Shown here: positions 25,367 through 34,039 of the stretch, in pieces
Layout: every line of letters starts with the position of its first letter
Numbering within the stretch: the first letter of the stretch is position 1
DNA from: Catenulispora sp. MAP5-51
GTDB lineage: Bacteria; Actinomycetota; Actinomycetes; Streptomycetales; Catenulisporaceae
Assembly: GCF_041261205.1 (NCBI RefSeq)
Contig: NZ_JBGCCH010000021.1
Coordinates: 1-64,000, forward strand
DNA length: 64,000 bases
Direction of reading: 5' to 3'
Position numbers and translations under genes: made by a program
Notes under the pieces: generated by a model
Databases searched by the model: none
What the model was told of the DNA's origin: nothing
Seen by the model: the letters and a program-made list of their open reading frames with translations, nothing else

Positions 25367-25564
25367 ATGATGTGGATTCGCGGCGCTGTCGGCATCGTGT
25401 TGATCGTGATCGGGGGCGTGTGGATCGCCCAGGGCTCTGGCCGGATGCACGGGTCGATGATGACCGGCCATTCCCAGTACACCGGGCTGGGAGTGGTGGT
25501 GGTGCTGGTCGGGCTGGGATTGCTTGCGTGGGCTTGGCGTCTGCGGAGCCGGGGTCCCCGGTAG
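25367..25564 (+). CDS. Small two-helix membrane protein
   Basis: 65 residues with two TM helices (WIRGAVGIVLIVIGGVWIAQ and TGLGVVVVLVGLGLLAWAW) around a His/Met-rich loop (GRMHGSMMTGHSQY). GGAG precedes the ATG at 25367; a second ATG follows directly. It ends three bases before the molybdopterin oxidoreductase, so the two are co-transcribed. The Met/His loop could bind copper or heme, but that is inference. The 266 bases upstream (25101-25366) hold no recognisable gene. Confidence 0.65.
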   Translation: MMWIRGAVGIVLIVIGGVWIAQGSGRMHGSMMTGHSQYTGLGVVVVLVGLGLLAWAWRLRSRGPR

Positions 25565-25567
25565 AGC

Positions 25568-27226
25568 ATGGAGACATCTGCTGAGTCCGGCACCGGCACC
25601 GGTGCCGGTGTTGGGCACCGACGTGCTGTCCGGTTCGTGAGTGGGCTGACAGGTGGGCTGATCGGGCTGCTCGCCGCCGGAGTCGGCGTCGCGGTGGGCG
25701 AATTCGCGGCGGCTGTTTCCGCCGCGTTCGGGTCACGCGCTCCGAAGGCGCCGGTTGTGGCGGTCGGGGAGTGGGCCATCGATCTGAGTCCGGCGTGGCT
25801 CAAAGAGGCTGCGATTCGGAACTTCGGCTCGCATGACAAGGCGGCTCTGCTCACCGGCGTCTACGTCACGATCGCTGTGGTCTCGGTACTCACTGGCATG
25901 CTGGCCCGTCGGCACCTGGGGACTGCGACCGGCCTGGCCGCCGCCTTCGGACTGCTCGGCCTGATCGCGGCGATCACGCGGCCGGTTGTCGGGTTCGGGG
26001 CCTGGTTTCCTGCTCTGCTGGCCGGCGTGGCCACCGTCGCGGTGCTGCGCGGGCTCACGCTCCGGAGCCTGCGGCCAGGTCTCCTCGGCACCGCCGCCGA
26101 AGCCGTCGCACCAGACGAACGCCGCGATCGTCGCGAACGTCGCGAACAAACCGTACGCCGCGAGCGCCGCCGCTTCCTGCTGACGCTGTTCGGCACCGGG
26201 ACAGGAGCGCTCGTCGGCGGCTTCGGCAGCCGGGCGTGGCTCGATTCCCGATACAACGTCGCCCCGGTGCGGGCCGCCGTCGTGCTGCCAGAGGCGGCCG
26301 AGCCGTTGCCGGCGTTGCCCGCATCGGTCCATCCTGACGTCGTCGAGCTCGAGCCCTTCTTCACGCCGAACGCTCAGTTCTACCGGGTCGACACCGCGCT
26401 GACGGTTCCGCAGGTCGATCCGCGCCAGTGGATGCTGCGGATCCATGGCATGGTGGCCCGGCCGTTCGAGGTGAGCTTCGCGGATCTGCTCAGGATGCCG
26501 CTGGAGGAACACGATCTCACCTTGACCTGCGTGTCGAACACGGTCGGCGGCCCCTATTGCGGGAACGCCCGATGGCTGGGTGCGCCGTTGGCGCCGCTTC
26601 TGCGCCGGGCAGGTGTTCAGGCCGGGGCCGACCAGATCCTGTCCACGTCCTTCGACGGCATGACCATCGGCACTCCGGTGGAGGCGGTGCTCGACGGCCG
26701 TCAGGCGATGCTGGCGGTGGCGATGAACGGCCAGACGCTGCCGGTCGAGCACGGGTTCCCGTGTCGGATGCTGGTGCCGGGCCTGTACGGATACGTCTCG
26801 GCGACCAAGTGGGTCGTCGATCTCGAACTCACCACCTTCGCCAAGGACGCCGGATTCTGGGTGGGGGAGGGCTGGGCGCAGCAGGCGCCGGTGAAGACCG
26901 CCTCCCGGATCGACGTCCCGGGAACGGGGGCGACGCTCCAGGCCGGGACCGTCGTGGTCGCCGGTGTCGCCTGGGCCACCCACCGCGGCGTCGCCGGCGT
27001 CGAGGTCCAGGTCGACAAGGGCGCGTGGGTGACCGCGGACCTGGCCACGGCGGACACCCCGGACACCTGGCGGCAGTGGTCGTACCCGTGGCACGCGACG
27101 CCGGGCCAGCACACCTTGACGGTCCGCTGCACCGACGGCACAGGCACGCTCCAGACACCGGTGGTCCAGGACACCCTGCCCGACGGCGCGACCGGTTATC
27201 ACAGCATTCAGGTGACCATCGGCTGA
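25568..27226 (+). CDS. Membrane-anchored molybdopterin-dependent oxidoreductase (SuoX/YedY-like)
   Basis: 552 residues. The N-terminal 170 residues hold about four TM helices. An Arg-rich cytoplasmic stretch (RRDRRERREQTVRRERRR) and a fifth helix follow. The sulfite-oxidase Moco domain at about 255-420 has the cofactor Cys321 in LTLTCVSN and SxxxGYVSATKWV. An immunoglobulin-like Mo-co dimerisation domain follows at about 440-550. The catalytic part should lie outside the cytoplasm. Such enzymes reduce or oxidise sulfoxides or sulfite; the substrate is not evident. The ATG at 25568 follows the small membrane protein by three bases. An anti-sigma factor and COG4315 lipoproteins are close, suggesting an envelope redox function. 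Confidence 0.87.
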   Translation: METSAESGTGTGAGVGHRRAVRFVSGLTGGLIGLLAAGVGVAVGEFAAAVSAAFGSRAPKAPVVAVGEWAIDLSPAWLKEAAIRNFGSHDKAALLTGVYVTIAVVSVLTGMLARRHLGTATGLAAAFGLLGLIAAITRPVVGFGAWFPALLAGVATVAVLRGLTLRSLRPGLLGTAAEAVAPDERRDRRERREQTVRRERRRFLLTLFGTGTGALVGGFGSRAWLDSRYNVAPVRAAVVLPEAAEPLPALPASVHPDVVELEPFFTPNAQFYRVDTALTVPQVDPRQWMLRIHGMVARPFEVSFADLLRMPLEEHDLTLTCVSNTVGGPYCGNARWLGAPLAPLLRRAGVQAGADQILSTSFDGMTIGTPVEAVLDGRQAMLAVAMNGQTLPVEHGFPCRMLVPGLYGYVSATKWVVDLELTTFAKDAGFWVGEGWAQQAPVKTASRIDVPGTGATLQAGTVVVAGVAWATHRGVAGVEVQVDKGAWVTADLATADTPDTWRQWSYPWHATPGQHTLTVRCTDGTGTLQTPVVQDTLPDGATGYHSIQVTIG

Positions 27227-27404
27227 TCGCGGATCGCGGATTGCTGACCGCGGATCGCTGACTGCCTCATGGCTCGACCTCGGCCCCTGGGCTCCCGACG
27301 CCCATGGCGGGAAACGAACAATCGAACCGAAGACCGCCACCGGCCGTGTCCATAGTGCGGACTGCAACGCGCTGCTTCAGCTTTGCCGGGAGGTGGATGA
27401 GGCG

Positions 27405-28103
27405 ATGGTCGCGAACGAGGACAGTCTGCGGACCTGGCTCGGCGCGTACGTCCTCGGCGCCCTGGACGAGGCGGACTCGCAGCGGGTCCGCATCCACCTG
27501 CGGGACTGTGCCGGGTGTCAGCGGGAGTACGACGAGCTGCTCGAGGTGCGGACGACGCTGGACAGGGCTGGGGCCGAGGCAGTGCTGGGCGCGTGGCCGG
27601 AGCCCGCAGCGCCCGTCGCCGTGCCCAGTCCGACAACGCGCGGCGTAGGCAAGGGCCGGACACCCGGTACACCCGCTACACCCGGTCGCCGCCGGGGCTG
27701 GATCCCCCGCCGCCGAATCGGCCTGGCGGCAGCCGGGGCGTTGCTGGTGAGCGTTGCCGGCATCGGCGGTTTCCTTCTGGGCGACAACCATTCCGGCACA
27801 CCATCGGATACCCGCGCCGTAGCGACCACCGGCTTGTACGGCATCTCCGCCGCGATCCGGTACCACCCCGAAGCCTGGGGCACCTCGATGCGGGTGACGA
27901 TGAGCAACGTCCCGGCCGACTACACCTGCACGCTGACCGCGATCGGCAAGGACGGGCGCGTCGAAGTCGCCTCCACCTGGTCCTCCGGCCCGCACGGCGG
28001 CACCGTGACCGTCCCCGGCGCGGTCGCCATACCGGCGTCCTCGATCGATCACTTCAACGTCGCCGTCGCACCGGGGATCAACCTGATGGTCCCGGCCGGC
28101 TGA
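27405..28103 (+). CDS. Zinc-finger anti-sigma factor (RskA-like), orphan
   Basis: About 232 residues. A cytoplasmic ZAS domain has His-x3-Cys-x2-Cys in HLRDCAGC. A Pro/Arg linker and one TM helix (IGLAAAGALLVSVAGIGGFLLG) follow, then an extracytoplasmic domain (about 90 residues) of the RskA class. The start is the ATG at 27405, eleven bases after GGGAGG; a GTG at 27393 in frame is too close to the SD. Normally a sigma-factor gene lies directly upstream, but here the gene before it is the Moco enzyme, and no sigma gene is visible. Its partner must be encoded elsewhere. Short decamer-like repeats (GCGGATCGC) lie at 27227-27262. Confidence 0.8.
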   Translation: MVANEDSLRTWLGAYVLGALDEADSQRVRIHLRDCAGCQREYDELLEVRTTLDRAGAEAVLGAWPEPAAPVAVPSPTTRGVGKGRTPGTPATPGRRRGWIPRRRIGLAAAGALLVSVAGIGGFLLGDNHSGTPSDTRAVATTGLYGISAAIRYHPEAWGTSMRVTMSNVPADYTCTLTAIGKDGRVEVASTWSSGPHGGTVTVPGAVAIPASSIDHFNVAVAPGINLMVPAG

Positions 28104-28154
28104 CCCTTCCGCCGGGGGTCGTCCAGGGGTCGTCAGCCAGAGGTCAGCCAGGGG

Positions 28155-28712
28155 TCAGCTCGGCGGGGGCGGCGGCAGGCCGAGCTGCTGGCGGATCGTG
28201 GTGACAGCGCTCTCCACGGGGACGTTGGCAGCCGTCAGCTGCTTCTCATATCCCGCCAGGCGCGTCAGCGAGGTGGCGTGGGCCGCTGTGGCCGTCAGGT
28301 CGGCACGCGCCTCGTTGACCGCGAACAGCGACGTGGCCACGGCCTGCGTCGGTGGCAGGAACCGGATGGCCCGCAGACAGTGATCGAACAAGTGCTCGGT
28401 CGCCGAGGCATCGCGCAGATCGGCCTGCGCGGCGGACAGATGGCCCTGGTCGGGTCCGTTCAGGTGATCGAAGTCGGTGTCCAGCCGCTGGTTTCCGGCA
28501 TTGGCGATCGCGAGATAGCGCGCGGCGGTGCCGCCGCCTTCAGACGTGGACGTGGACGTGGACGTGCTGCTCGGAACCGCACAGTTCGCCGGCGTGTCCA
28601 TCGACGACGGCGAGGCTGAATGCCGCGCCGCGCATGCCGACGCGAGCAGCACCACAGCCGCCGACGCTGCGAGGCGTGCGGCGGGCTGTCGCGGTGGTGC
28701 GCTGCGGTGCAT
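28155..28712 (-). CDS. Lipoprotein with helical domain, unknown function
   Basis: 185 residues. It has a type II signal peptide with lipobox LLASAC, a Thr-Ser dipeptide run (TSTSTSTS, encoded by four GACGTG units on the opposite strand), and a helical domain of about 120 residues (YLAIANAGNQRLDTDFDHL, EARADLTATAAHATSLTRLAGYE). The ATG at 28712 lies one base after the stop of the COG4315 gene, so the two are coupled. It is probably an outer-surface helical bundle that partners the COG4315 proteins. No catalytic residue is seen. Confidence 0.68.
   Translation of the reverse strand: MHRSAPPRQPAARLAASAAVVLLASACAARHSASPSSMDTPANCAVPSSTSTSTSTSEGGGTAARYLAIANAGNQRLDTDFDHLNGPDQGHLSAAQADLRDASATEHLFDHCLRAIRFLPPTQAVATSLFAVNEARADLTATAAHATSLTRLAGYEKQLTAANVPVESAVTTIRQQLGLPPPPPS
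28543..28566. repeat. Hexanucleotide tandem repeat (GACGTG)x4
   Basis: Four perfect units inside the lipoprotein gene encode the Thr-Ser run between the lipid anchor and the folded domain. Length changes would only extend or shorten the tether. Confidence 0.9.
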
Positions 28713-28713
28713 G

Positions 28714-29280
28714 TCAGTAGTTGTAGCCGCCTCCCGACGAACTCGGCGCGGGCGTCGACGGTGTGGTGGACGGGACAGCGGTGATGGCGTTGCCGTTGGT
28801 CCCGACGACGTACCAGGTTCCGCCGAACGTGGCGAGGCCCTCACCGTTCACGTCGCCGGCCTTGGCGTCGTGGCTGAAGGTGTACAGGGGGTGGCCGTTG
28901 TAGACGACCTGCATGGTGTTGTCGGTTCTGGTGGTGGTGCCGACCAGCGAGGCGGTGACCCCGCTGTTGGCGGGCATGCCGGTGGTGGTCTGCGGGGGCC
29001 AGATGCTCGCGCACGTGCTGTAGCAGGTGGACATCGGGCCCTTGTCCGCCGTCAGCATGTAGAGGGTGCGACCCGAGCCGTCGACGAGGATCTGGCCGTA
29101 CTTGGAGTTCGCGGTGTGCACGGCGGCCGAGGCGGCGGGAGTGCTGCTGGAGGACGACGGCGAGCTCGCCGGCTTGCTGCTGGAGCTACTGGAACTACTC
29201 GAACTGCCGGAGCTCCCGCACCCGACGGCCAGCGCCGCGATGGCGCCCGCACCGGCTGTGATGGCGATGAGACGGTTCAT
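28714..29280 (-). CDS. COG4315-like lipoprotein, copy 1
   Basis: 188 residues. It has a type II signal peptide (lipobox ALAVGC), a Ser-rich tether, and the conserved 'secreted repeat of unknown function' domain: ILVDGSGRTLYMLTADK with the Yx[FWY]-like xxD motif slightly relaxed, CYSTCASIWPP, NGHPLYTFSHDAKAGDVNGEG and GTWYVVGTNG. Two Cys three residues apart may form a disulfide or a metal or heme site. The start is the ATG at 29280. It is followed, with one base between, by the helical lipoprotein. The family often sits beside redox and anti-sigma genes; its activity is not established. Confidence 0.85.
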   Translation of the reverse strand: MNRLIAITAGAGAIAALAVGCGSSGSSSSSSSSSSKPASSPSSSSSTPAASAAVHTANSKYGQILVDGSGRTLYMLTADKGPMSTCYSTCASIWPPQTTTGMPANSGVTASLVGTTTRTDNTMQVVYNGHPLYTFSHDAKAGDVNGEGLATFGGTWYVVGTNGNAITAVPSTTPSTPAPSSSGGGYNY

Positions 29281-29406
29281 GATGACTTCTTCCGGGGGAA
29301 CCACCGCTTCGCCTGATGCGATGCGGTCGATCCGTCGGCCCGTAAATCGGGTCCTGCCTCACAAAACGTCAGAAGGCTCTCGGCGGTTCACCTGACCCGG
29401 GTGCGC

Positions 29407-29955
29407 TCAGACCTTGTTGCCACCGGCGTCCAGCACGAACCATCCGGCGCCGAAGGAGGTGTTGCCCTCGCCGCTGGTCTGGCCGGCTGCGTTGTCGCCG
29501 GCGTAGGTGTAGAGCGGGTGGCCGTTGTACTCCAGTTGCTTGGAGCCGTCGGCGCGGGTCAGCGTGGTCAGCAGCGACGCGGTGAGCCCGGGGCCGGCGA
29601 CCGGCGTGCCGGTGGCGGTGGCCGGCGGCCACACCGAAGCGCACGCGCCGGAGCACGCCGACATGGTGGGCGTGTCGGCCTGGAACAGGTACAGGGTGAA
29701 GCCCTGCTGATTCACCAGGACCATGCCCAGCGATGTCGAGCCCAGGGACACGGCGGCGCCCGCAGCGCCCGGCGCGGGGCCGGTCGACGACTGAGAGGGC
29801 GAGGCCGGAGAGGCCGGAGAGGCCGGAGAGGCCGGCGTGGAGGGCGACGTCGAGGGCGCGGGCTGCGACGACGCCGGACTCGACGAGCCGCCGCAGGCAG
29901 CGAGCAGGACGGCCGCGGCGGCGACTCCGCCGCCGGCGAGAACTGAACGGAACAT
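29407..29955 (-). CDS. COG4315-like lipoprotein, copy 2
   Basis: 182 residues, a paralogue of the downstream copy. The lipobox is VLLAAC. The tether contains repeated ASP triplets encoded by a 9-bp tandem repeat. The domain shows GFTLYLFQAD (a full Yx[FWY]xxD motif), CSGACASVWPP, NGHPLYTYAGD and GAGWFVLDAGG. The SD GGAGG lies seven bases before the ATG at 29955. The two copies lie 126 bp apart on the same strand and probably form one transcript with the helical lipoprotein. A 16-bp tandem repeat lies upstream of the promoter region. Confidence 0.86.
   Translation of the reverse strand: MFRSVLAGGGVAAAAVLLAACGGSSSPASSQPAPSTSPSTPASPASPASPASPSQSSTGPAPGAAGAAVSLGSTSLGMVLVNQQGFTLYLFQADTPTMSACSGACASVWPPATATGTPVAGPGLTASLLTTLTRADGSKQLEYNGHPLYTYAGDNAAGQTSGEGNTSFGAGWFVLDAGGNKV
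29801..29836. repeat. 9-bp tandem repeat, four units, in COG4315 tether
   Basis: GAGGCCGGA occurs three times, then GAGGCCGGC, encoding repeated Ala-Ser-Pro in the spacer between the lipid anchor and the domain. It is one of several in-frame 9-bp arrays in this window. Confidence 0.9.
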
Positions 29956-30041
29956 GGCGCACCTCCGGCGTACAGGCCTGGGGCGGCCCGCATCGGCAAT
30001 AATCGGCTCTTTCGTACAAAACGGCCATCTGGGATGCGAGG

Positions 30042-30103
30042 TTCAATCAGGATCAGGTCCAATTAGGCTCAGGTCCAATCAGGATCAGGTTCAATCAGGA
30101 TCC
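30042..30103. repeat. 16-bp tandem repeat, almost four units, intergenic
   Basis: Units start at 30042, 30058, 30074 and 30090, with the pattern TYCAATCAGGATCAGG. The last unit is cut two bases short and changes to TCC. The array is AT-richer than its surroundings. It lies 87 bp upstream of the COG4315 start codon and next to a terminator hairpin. It could be an array of regulator sites or a slipped spacer. Confidence 0.9.
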
Positions 30104-30107
30104 AAGA

Positions 30108-30134
30108 GGGCCGAACCGGGATCCGGTTCGGCCC
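30108..30134. terminator. Hairpin terminator after the acylase gene
   Basis: An 11-bp perfect stem (30108-30118 with 30124-30134) has a 5-base loop and lies 28 bp past the acylase stop on the minus strand. Confidence 0.7.
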
Positions 30135-30161
30135 TCGCCTACAGGTCACGCCGCGGTCGGG

Positions 30162-32627
30162 TCACCCGACCAGAATCGTGCTCCGCAACTGCGGGTCGGC
30201 GTAGATCTCGGCCTCGGAGAATCTCTCCGTGACCCACTGCTTGTGCGAGAAGAGCACTGTCTGGTCGGTGTAATGAGGTGAAGAAGGGTTCGATGATTCG
30301 GAGTAGGTGAGAATGGTTCGGGCGTGCGGGCCGGAAGGTGTCAGCTCGACGGTCATGATGAAGCTGGATCCGAAGGCGCCGTCGGCGATCGAGGAGTTCT
30401 GGCCCGCGGTGGCGGACGATTCGACCACGTCGAAGCAGCCCTCCTCGCCGGAGCAGCCGTTGAGCGGGACGCCGTCCCATTTCTGGACGTCGCCGGGCGC
30501 GGCGTCCACCGGGGTGTGCGTGGCCGTGAACCGCTGTACCACGTCGGCCAGTGCATGCTGCACGTTCGGGTCATCGGCGGTGAACCCGCCGGGGGTGGTG
30601 ACCGGGTGGGCCGGGTCGAAGGGTACCCGCCACCACGACGGCTGGGCGGAGCTCCCGTCGAGTCGGCTGAAGAGCGCCCGCCACAGCACGTCGCCGTGGC
30701 TCCCGGCGTCGCCCCGGCCGTCCCAGGACGCGAGCGCGGAGCACGCGGCGCCGACGTCGACGCGGGTGCCGTCGTCGGCTGTCAGGACGGGGTTCGCCTC
30801 GCACATCGCGACGACCGCGCCGCGGGCCATCTCGCCGCTGAGGTCGCGGTCGTTGAGCTCGACGGTCTGCAGATCGCCCAGGGTGAACCCCGGAGCCCCC
30901 AGGCCGTCCGTGCCGGCCAGCCGCTGGCCGATCATGGTCAGTCCGAGCCGGGTCCGCAGGGACCGTTCGGTGGCGATGTCGCCGTAGATGGCGCCGTAGC
31001 CGGTGATCGGAGCCGCCGGGTTGGTGAGCCAGGCGCTGTTGTTGGAGTTGGCGACGAAGTCGCTGCGGGTCAAGTGCGGGTAGTGGGACGGACCGAAGAT
31101 GCCGGGGGTGATGGCGTCGGGGTCGGTTCCCCAGGCACAGGTCGAGGTCGAGCCGTCCAGGATGAAGGTATCGGGGTAGGCCTGACGGCCGGCCGGGGTG
31201 TCGATGCAGCGGGCGGCCTCGGCGTCGCTGACGTTCGGGACCACGCCGGCGTCGCTGTAGGAGGCGGTGCCCGCGGTGTCGGTCGCGATGGTGTTCACGA
31301 ACGGGATGGCCTGATACGTGTTCTGCGCCCGGTGGAGCTGGTCGAGGTTCTGCGAGGTGTCCATCGCCAGCCACTCGTTCATGGAGCGGAGGTTGTCGGC
31401 GTTGGCGTCGTCGAGGGCGAAGGCGCTCGATGCGTTCCAGTTGTTGGCGAGTACGGGCCCGTACTTCGTGCTGTAGAGAGTGCGAACGACGGTGGAGAGC
31501 TTCCCGTCAGTGCCGCGCACCGTGACGGACACGTTTTGCCGCGTCATCGGCACAGCCTTGCCGTCGACCAGGTAGCTGGTCGGATCGCCGGGCGCCAGGG
31601 CCAATTGGTAGAGGGTGAAGCGGTTCGCCGTCGACACTGTGTGGGTCCAGGCCAGCCCACCGGTATGGCCGATCTCCACCACTGGCGAGCCGTACAGGCT
31701 GGCACCGGTCACGTCGATCACGCCGGGGATCGTCAGCTGGACCTGATAGAAGCGGCCGTATCCGGCCCACGGATAGTGCGGGTTGGCGAGCAGCATCCCG
31801 TCGTGGCCGACAGTGGCGTCCTTGCCGAGGGCCCAGCCGTTGCTGCCCAGATTCTGGTTCTTGGCTTGCACCGTGCTGGCAAGGATGGTTGAGAGGGCCG
31901 GAGCGTTGTGGGGCGCCGCCGTTCCGGACGTTCCGGTCATCCCGGTCGTCCCGGGGGCCGGCGGAACCGCGTCGGCGATGGTGGCCTTGAACTGCGCGCT
32001 TCCGGCGATCCTGTCCACGTCCAGGAGGTTGTCCCAGAGGTCCTGCGCGGTGATCGGACGCACCCATGCCTGTCCGCGGCAAGTGGCGTCGGGCAGATGG
32101 GCAACACCGGTGTCCCGGAGATATCGGTTGTAGCCGGCGACGTAGCCGTCGACCAGCTGGCGCACCTGCGCTGTCGGGCCGAGCGGCGCCGGCTGCGCCA
32201 ACAGGCGCTGTACGAGGCCCGACTGCCGCACGCTCTGGTAGTAGAGGTCGCTCTCGAGGTTGGTGGTCGGGCCGGTGAGCGGATCGTCCACAGTCGCGGT
32301 GGGCCCGAGGAATCGGGATCGATCGCCGCTCACCGTCAGCATCCGATCGGCCATGACGCAGATGTTGTCCTGGGCGAATGCGTAGCCGTACCCGTAGCCG
32401 AGACTGGGGTAGTTGTTGGCGAGGATGTGCGGGATGCCGTACTCGGTCCTACGGATGTCGACTGCGAGGTGGGCGCCGTCGGCGGACAAGGCCGCCAGAG
32501 TGGTCGTCACGGCCGGGGGACTGGCGGCCGACGCGGATGCCGGCGCTGAAGCCAGGGTTCCCGCGACGATGGCCACGGCGGCCAGCGCGGCCGCCATTCG
32601 TTTGGTCCGCAAAGGGTTACTGGGCAT
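30162..32627 (-). CDS. Secreted penicillin acylase-family N-terminal nucleophile hydrolase
   Basis: About 821 residues. A signal peptide (MAAALAAVAIVAGTLASA) is followed by an alpha subunit with VDIRRTEYGIPHILANNY and FAQDNICVMADRM, a spacer, and a beta subunit that would start at the autocatalytic Ser near residue 262 in NLGSNGWALG. HTGGLAWTHTV and NSNNSAWLTNPAAP fit the family. Such enzymes cleave amides of penicillins, acyl-homoserine lactones or cyclic lipopeptides. The Streptomyces AhlM-type AHL/penicillin acylases are the closest concept. The start is the ATG at 32627 (GTG at 32636 is possible); no strong SD is present. It is a single gene with its own terminator. The substrate cannot be deduced. 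Confidence 0.87.
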   Translation of the reverse strand: MPSNPLRTKRMAAALAAVAIVAGTLASAPASASAASPPAVTTTLAALSADGAHLAVDIRRTEYGIPHILANNYPSLGYGYGYAFAQDNICVMADRMLTVSGDRSRFLGPTATVDDPLTGPTTNLESDLYYQSVRQSGLVQRLLAQPAPLGPTAQVRQLVDGYVAGYNRYLRDTGVAHLPDATCRGQAWVRPITAQDLWDNLLDVDRIAGSAQFKATIADAVPPAPGTTGMTGTSGTAAPHNAPALSTILASTVQAKNQNLGSNGWALGKDATVGHDGMLLANPHYPWAGYGRFYQVQLTIPGVIDVTGASLYGSPVVEIGHTGGLAWTHTVSTANRFTLYQLALAPGDPTSYLVDGKAVPMTRQNVSVTVRGTDGKLSTVVRTLYSTKYGPVLANNWNASSAFALDDANADNLRSMNEWLAMDTSQNLDQLHRAQNTYQAIPFVNTIATDTAGTASYSDAGVVPNVSDAEAARCIDTPAGRQAYPDTFILDGSTSTCAWGTDPDAITPGIFGPSHYPHLTRSDFVANSNNSAWLTNPAAPITGYGAIYGDIATERSLRTRLGLTMIGQRLAGTDGLGAPGFTLGDLQTVELNDRDLSGEMARGAVVAMCEANPVLTADDGTRVDVGAACSALASWDGRGDAGSHGDVLWRALFSRLDGSSAQPSWWRVPFDPAHPVTTPGGFTADDPNVQHALADVVQRFTATHTPVDAAPGDVQKWDGVPLNGCSGEEGCFDVVESSATAGQNSSIADGAFGSSFIMTVELTPSGPHARTILTYSESSNPSSPHYTDQTVLFSHKQWVTERFSEAEIYADPQLRSTILVG

Positions 32628-32738
32628 AGTCGGCACGCTATGCCTGTATCAGAACTATGACATCCGCCCTTCGGTATAGGAACGGAGCGGATCATCCTCC
32701 CTGGGGATGAGTCCTGTCGGATCAGGGTGCTGAAACTG

Positions 32739-33044
32739 TCAAGTCCGGCTCGGTATGCGTGTCTTGTCATCGCGGGGCACGGTGATGAGCAGATCTTCCT
32801 CTTCTGCGTAGACGAGGTAGCCGGCCTGCTCCAGCACGGACGTGACCGCGGTTACCAACGCGGCCCTGAGGCCGGCTGCCGGATGAACAGGGGCGTGAGC
32901 GGGACGCCAGCTCACGTGCACACCTTGGGGCGTCGACGTGATGGTCAAGCCCATCCCGCCGTCCCTCATCCGGAATCCGGCCCGGTCCAACACGTCGCAG
33001 ACGCGCTGAAACAGCTGCGTCTCGATTCGCTGCGTGTCTTCCAT
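32739..33044 (-). CDS. Small actinobacterial hypothetical protein
   Basis: About 101 residues. Helix RIETQLFQRVCDVLDRAGFRM is followed by a beta hairpin (GGMGLTITSTPQGVHVSW), a helix (LRAALVTAVTSVLEQAGY) and LVYAEEEDLLITV. It is alpha/beta, soluble and without a signal. I do not recognise a named family, though short proteins of this pattern are common in streptomycetes. The ATG at 33044 has GGAG five to six bases upstream. It is between a secreted acylase and a decayed TetR gene. The function is unknown. Confidence 0.6.
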   Translation of the reverse strand: MEDTQRIETQLFQRVCDVLDRAGFRMRDGGMGLTITSTPQGVHVSWRPAHAPVHPAAGLRAALVTAVTSVLEQAGYLVYAEEEDLLITVPRDDKTRIPSRT

Positions 33045-33232
33045 TCCGTGCTCCCGCGCGCTTCCTGCCCTCCTTGTCCGCCCGGCCATGTCCGACCGGG
33101 TGAGTGATCAGGCGGGGCGACGGTGTGAGGTTGACAGGACCCAATAACCGGCGCCGGAAAACGCAAACGTGTCGGCTGACCGAATCTTTCGGCTTCCGTT
33201 GCCGCGGTCGAGGCCGCGGTCGGGGCCTCAGG

Positions 33233-33966
33233 TCAGACATCCCTCACTTGCGGGTGCAAAGTGGCGGTGAGACCGGGCAGAAGGATGTCGAGCCCGCGTT
33301 CGAGCTCGGTGGCGCCGTCGTAGGCCGCCAGGTCCGAGGCGAGACCACGCAGTATGGGGAATTCACTGAGCGGGAGCCGGTGTAGACCGAGGCGGAGCAG
33401 ATCGTCGTGCTCCTCGGGGTTCTCGACGAGTTCTTGGAGCTCGTTGATCACGTGGCCGTAGAGGAACCCGAAGTACGCGCGGTAGATGTGCAGCGCGTCG
33501 GCGCCGCTGAAGCCGGCGCTGGTGAGGAGGGCCAGGACGGCTTCCAGGGGCGCAGGGTGCCGCGAGGGCGCAAGGCCAGCGGAGTGTTCGCAGGGAGTGT
33601 GACCAGGAGAGGCGCTACGTTCGGGTGGGCAAGGACCAGGCGGCGGTAGTCGCGAGCTCCGATGCGCAGTTGGCCGATCCAGTCGGGGTCGGTGGCGTCG
33701 GGCGGAGCTGGGCCTCGCCGTCGATTAGGCCGACGTCGTCACAGGCCTTCGATGGCCGATCGGTCGGACTGCGACTGCCGAAGTCGGGGCGCGCTGCGCT
33801 CGCTCCAGAGTCCGAGCTCGTCGGCGAGCCTCTTGGCCGCGTGCTCGTGAGCCTCACCTGTCTGGCTGACCGCGGCGTCGACGAGTTCCAACGCGGTTCG
33901 TGCTCGGACGAGCGCGTCGGGATCGTGCGCCTGCTGTGTCGCGCGGAGACAGACTCGCGGATTCAC
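33233..33966 (-). pseudogene. TetR-family regulator, frameshifted
   Basis: Three frames together spell a TetR protein of the TetR_C_1 class. An altered N-terminal HTH piece (RTALELVDAAV, AAKRLADELGL) ends in a stop near 33739. A middle part (DATDPDWIGQLRIGARDYRR, LVLAHPNVAPLLVTLP) lies in another frame. The C-terminal part (LEAVLALLTSAGFSGADALH, YFGFLYGHVINELQELVE, LERGLDILLPGL) lies in a third and stops at 33233. The last shift falls in a GGGG run at 33547-33550 and would be repaired by one extra base. The recognition helix is not recognisable, so several lesions exist, and the gene is probably dead and not merely misread. Confidence 0.75.
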
Positions 33967-34039
33967 CCAGGTGAACCATCTGGTCGGTCAGCGTAGTTGG
34001 GGCAGCGCAGTGCTTCGGGGGACAACTTTCAGAACGCTT

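Noticed and set aside
30324-31892. 522-codon plus-strand frame opposite the acylase
   Set aside because: Composition is Val/Gly/Arg-rich with no motif; the minus strand carries the Ntn-hydrolase signature.
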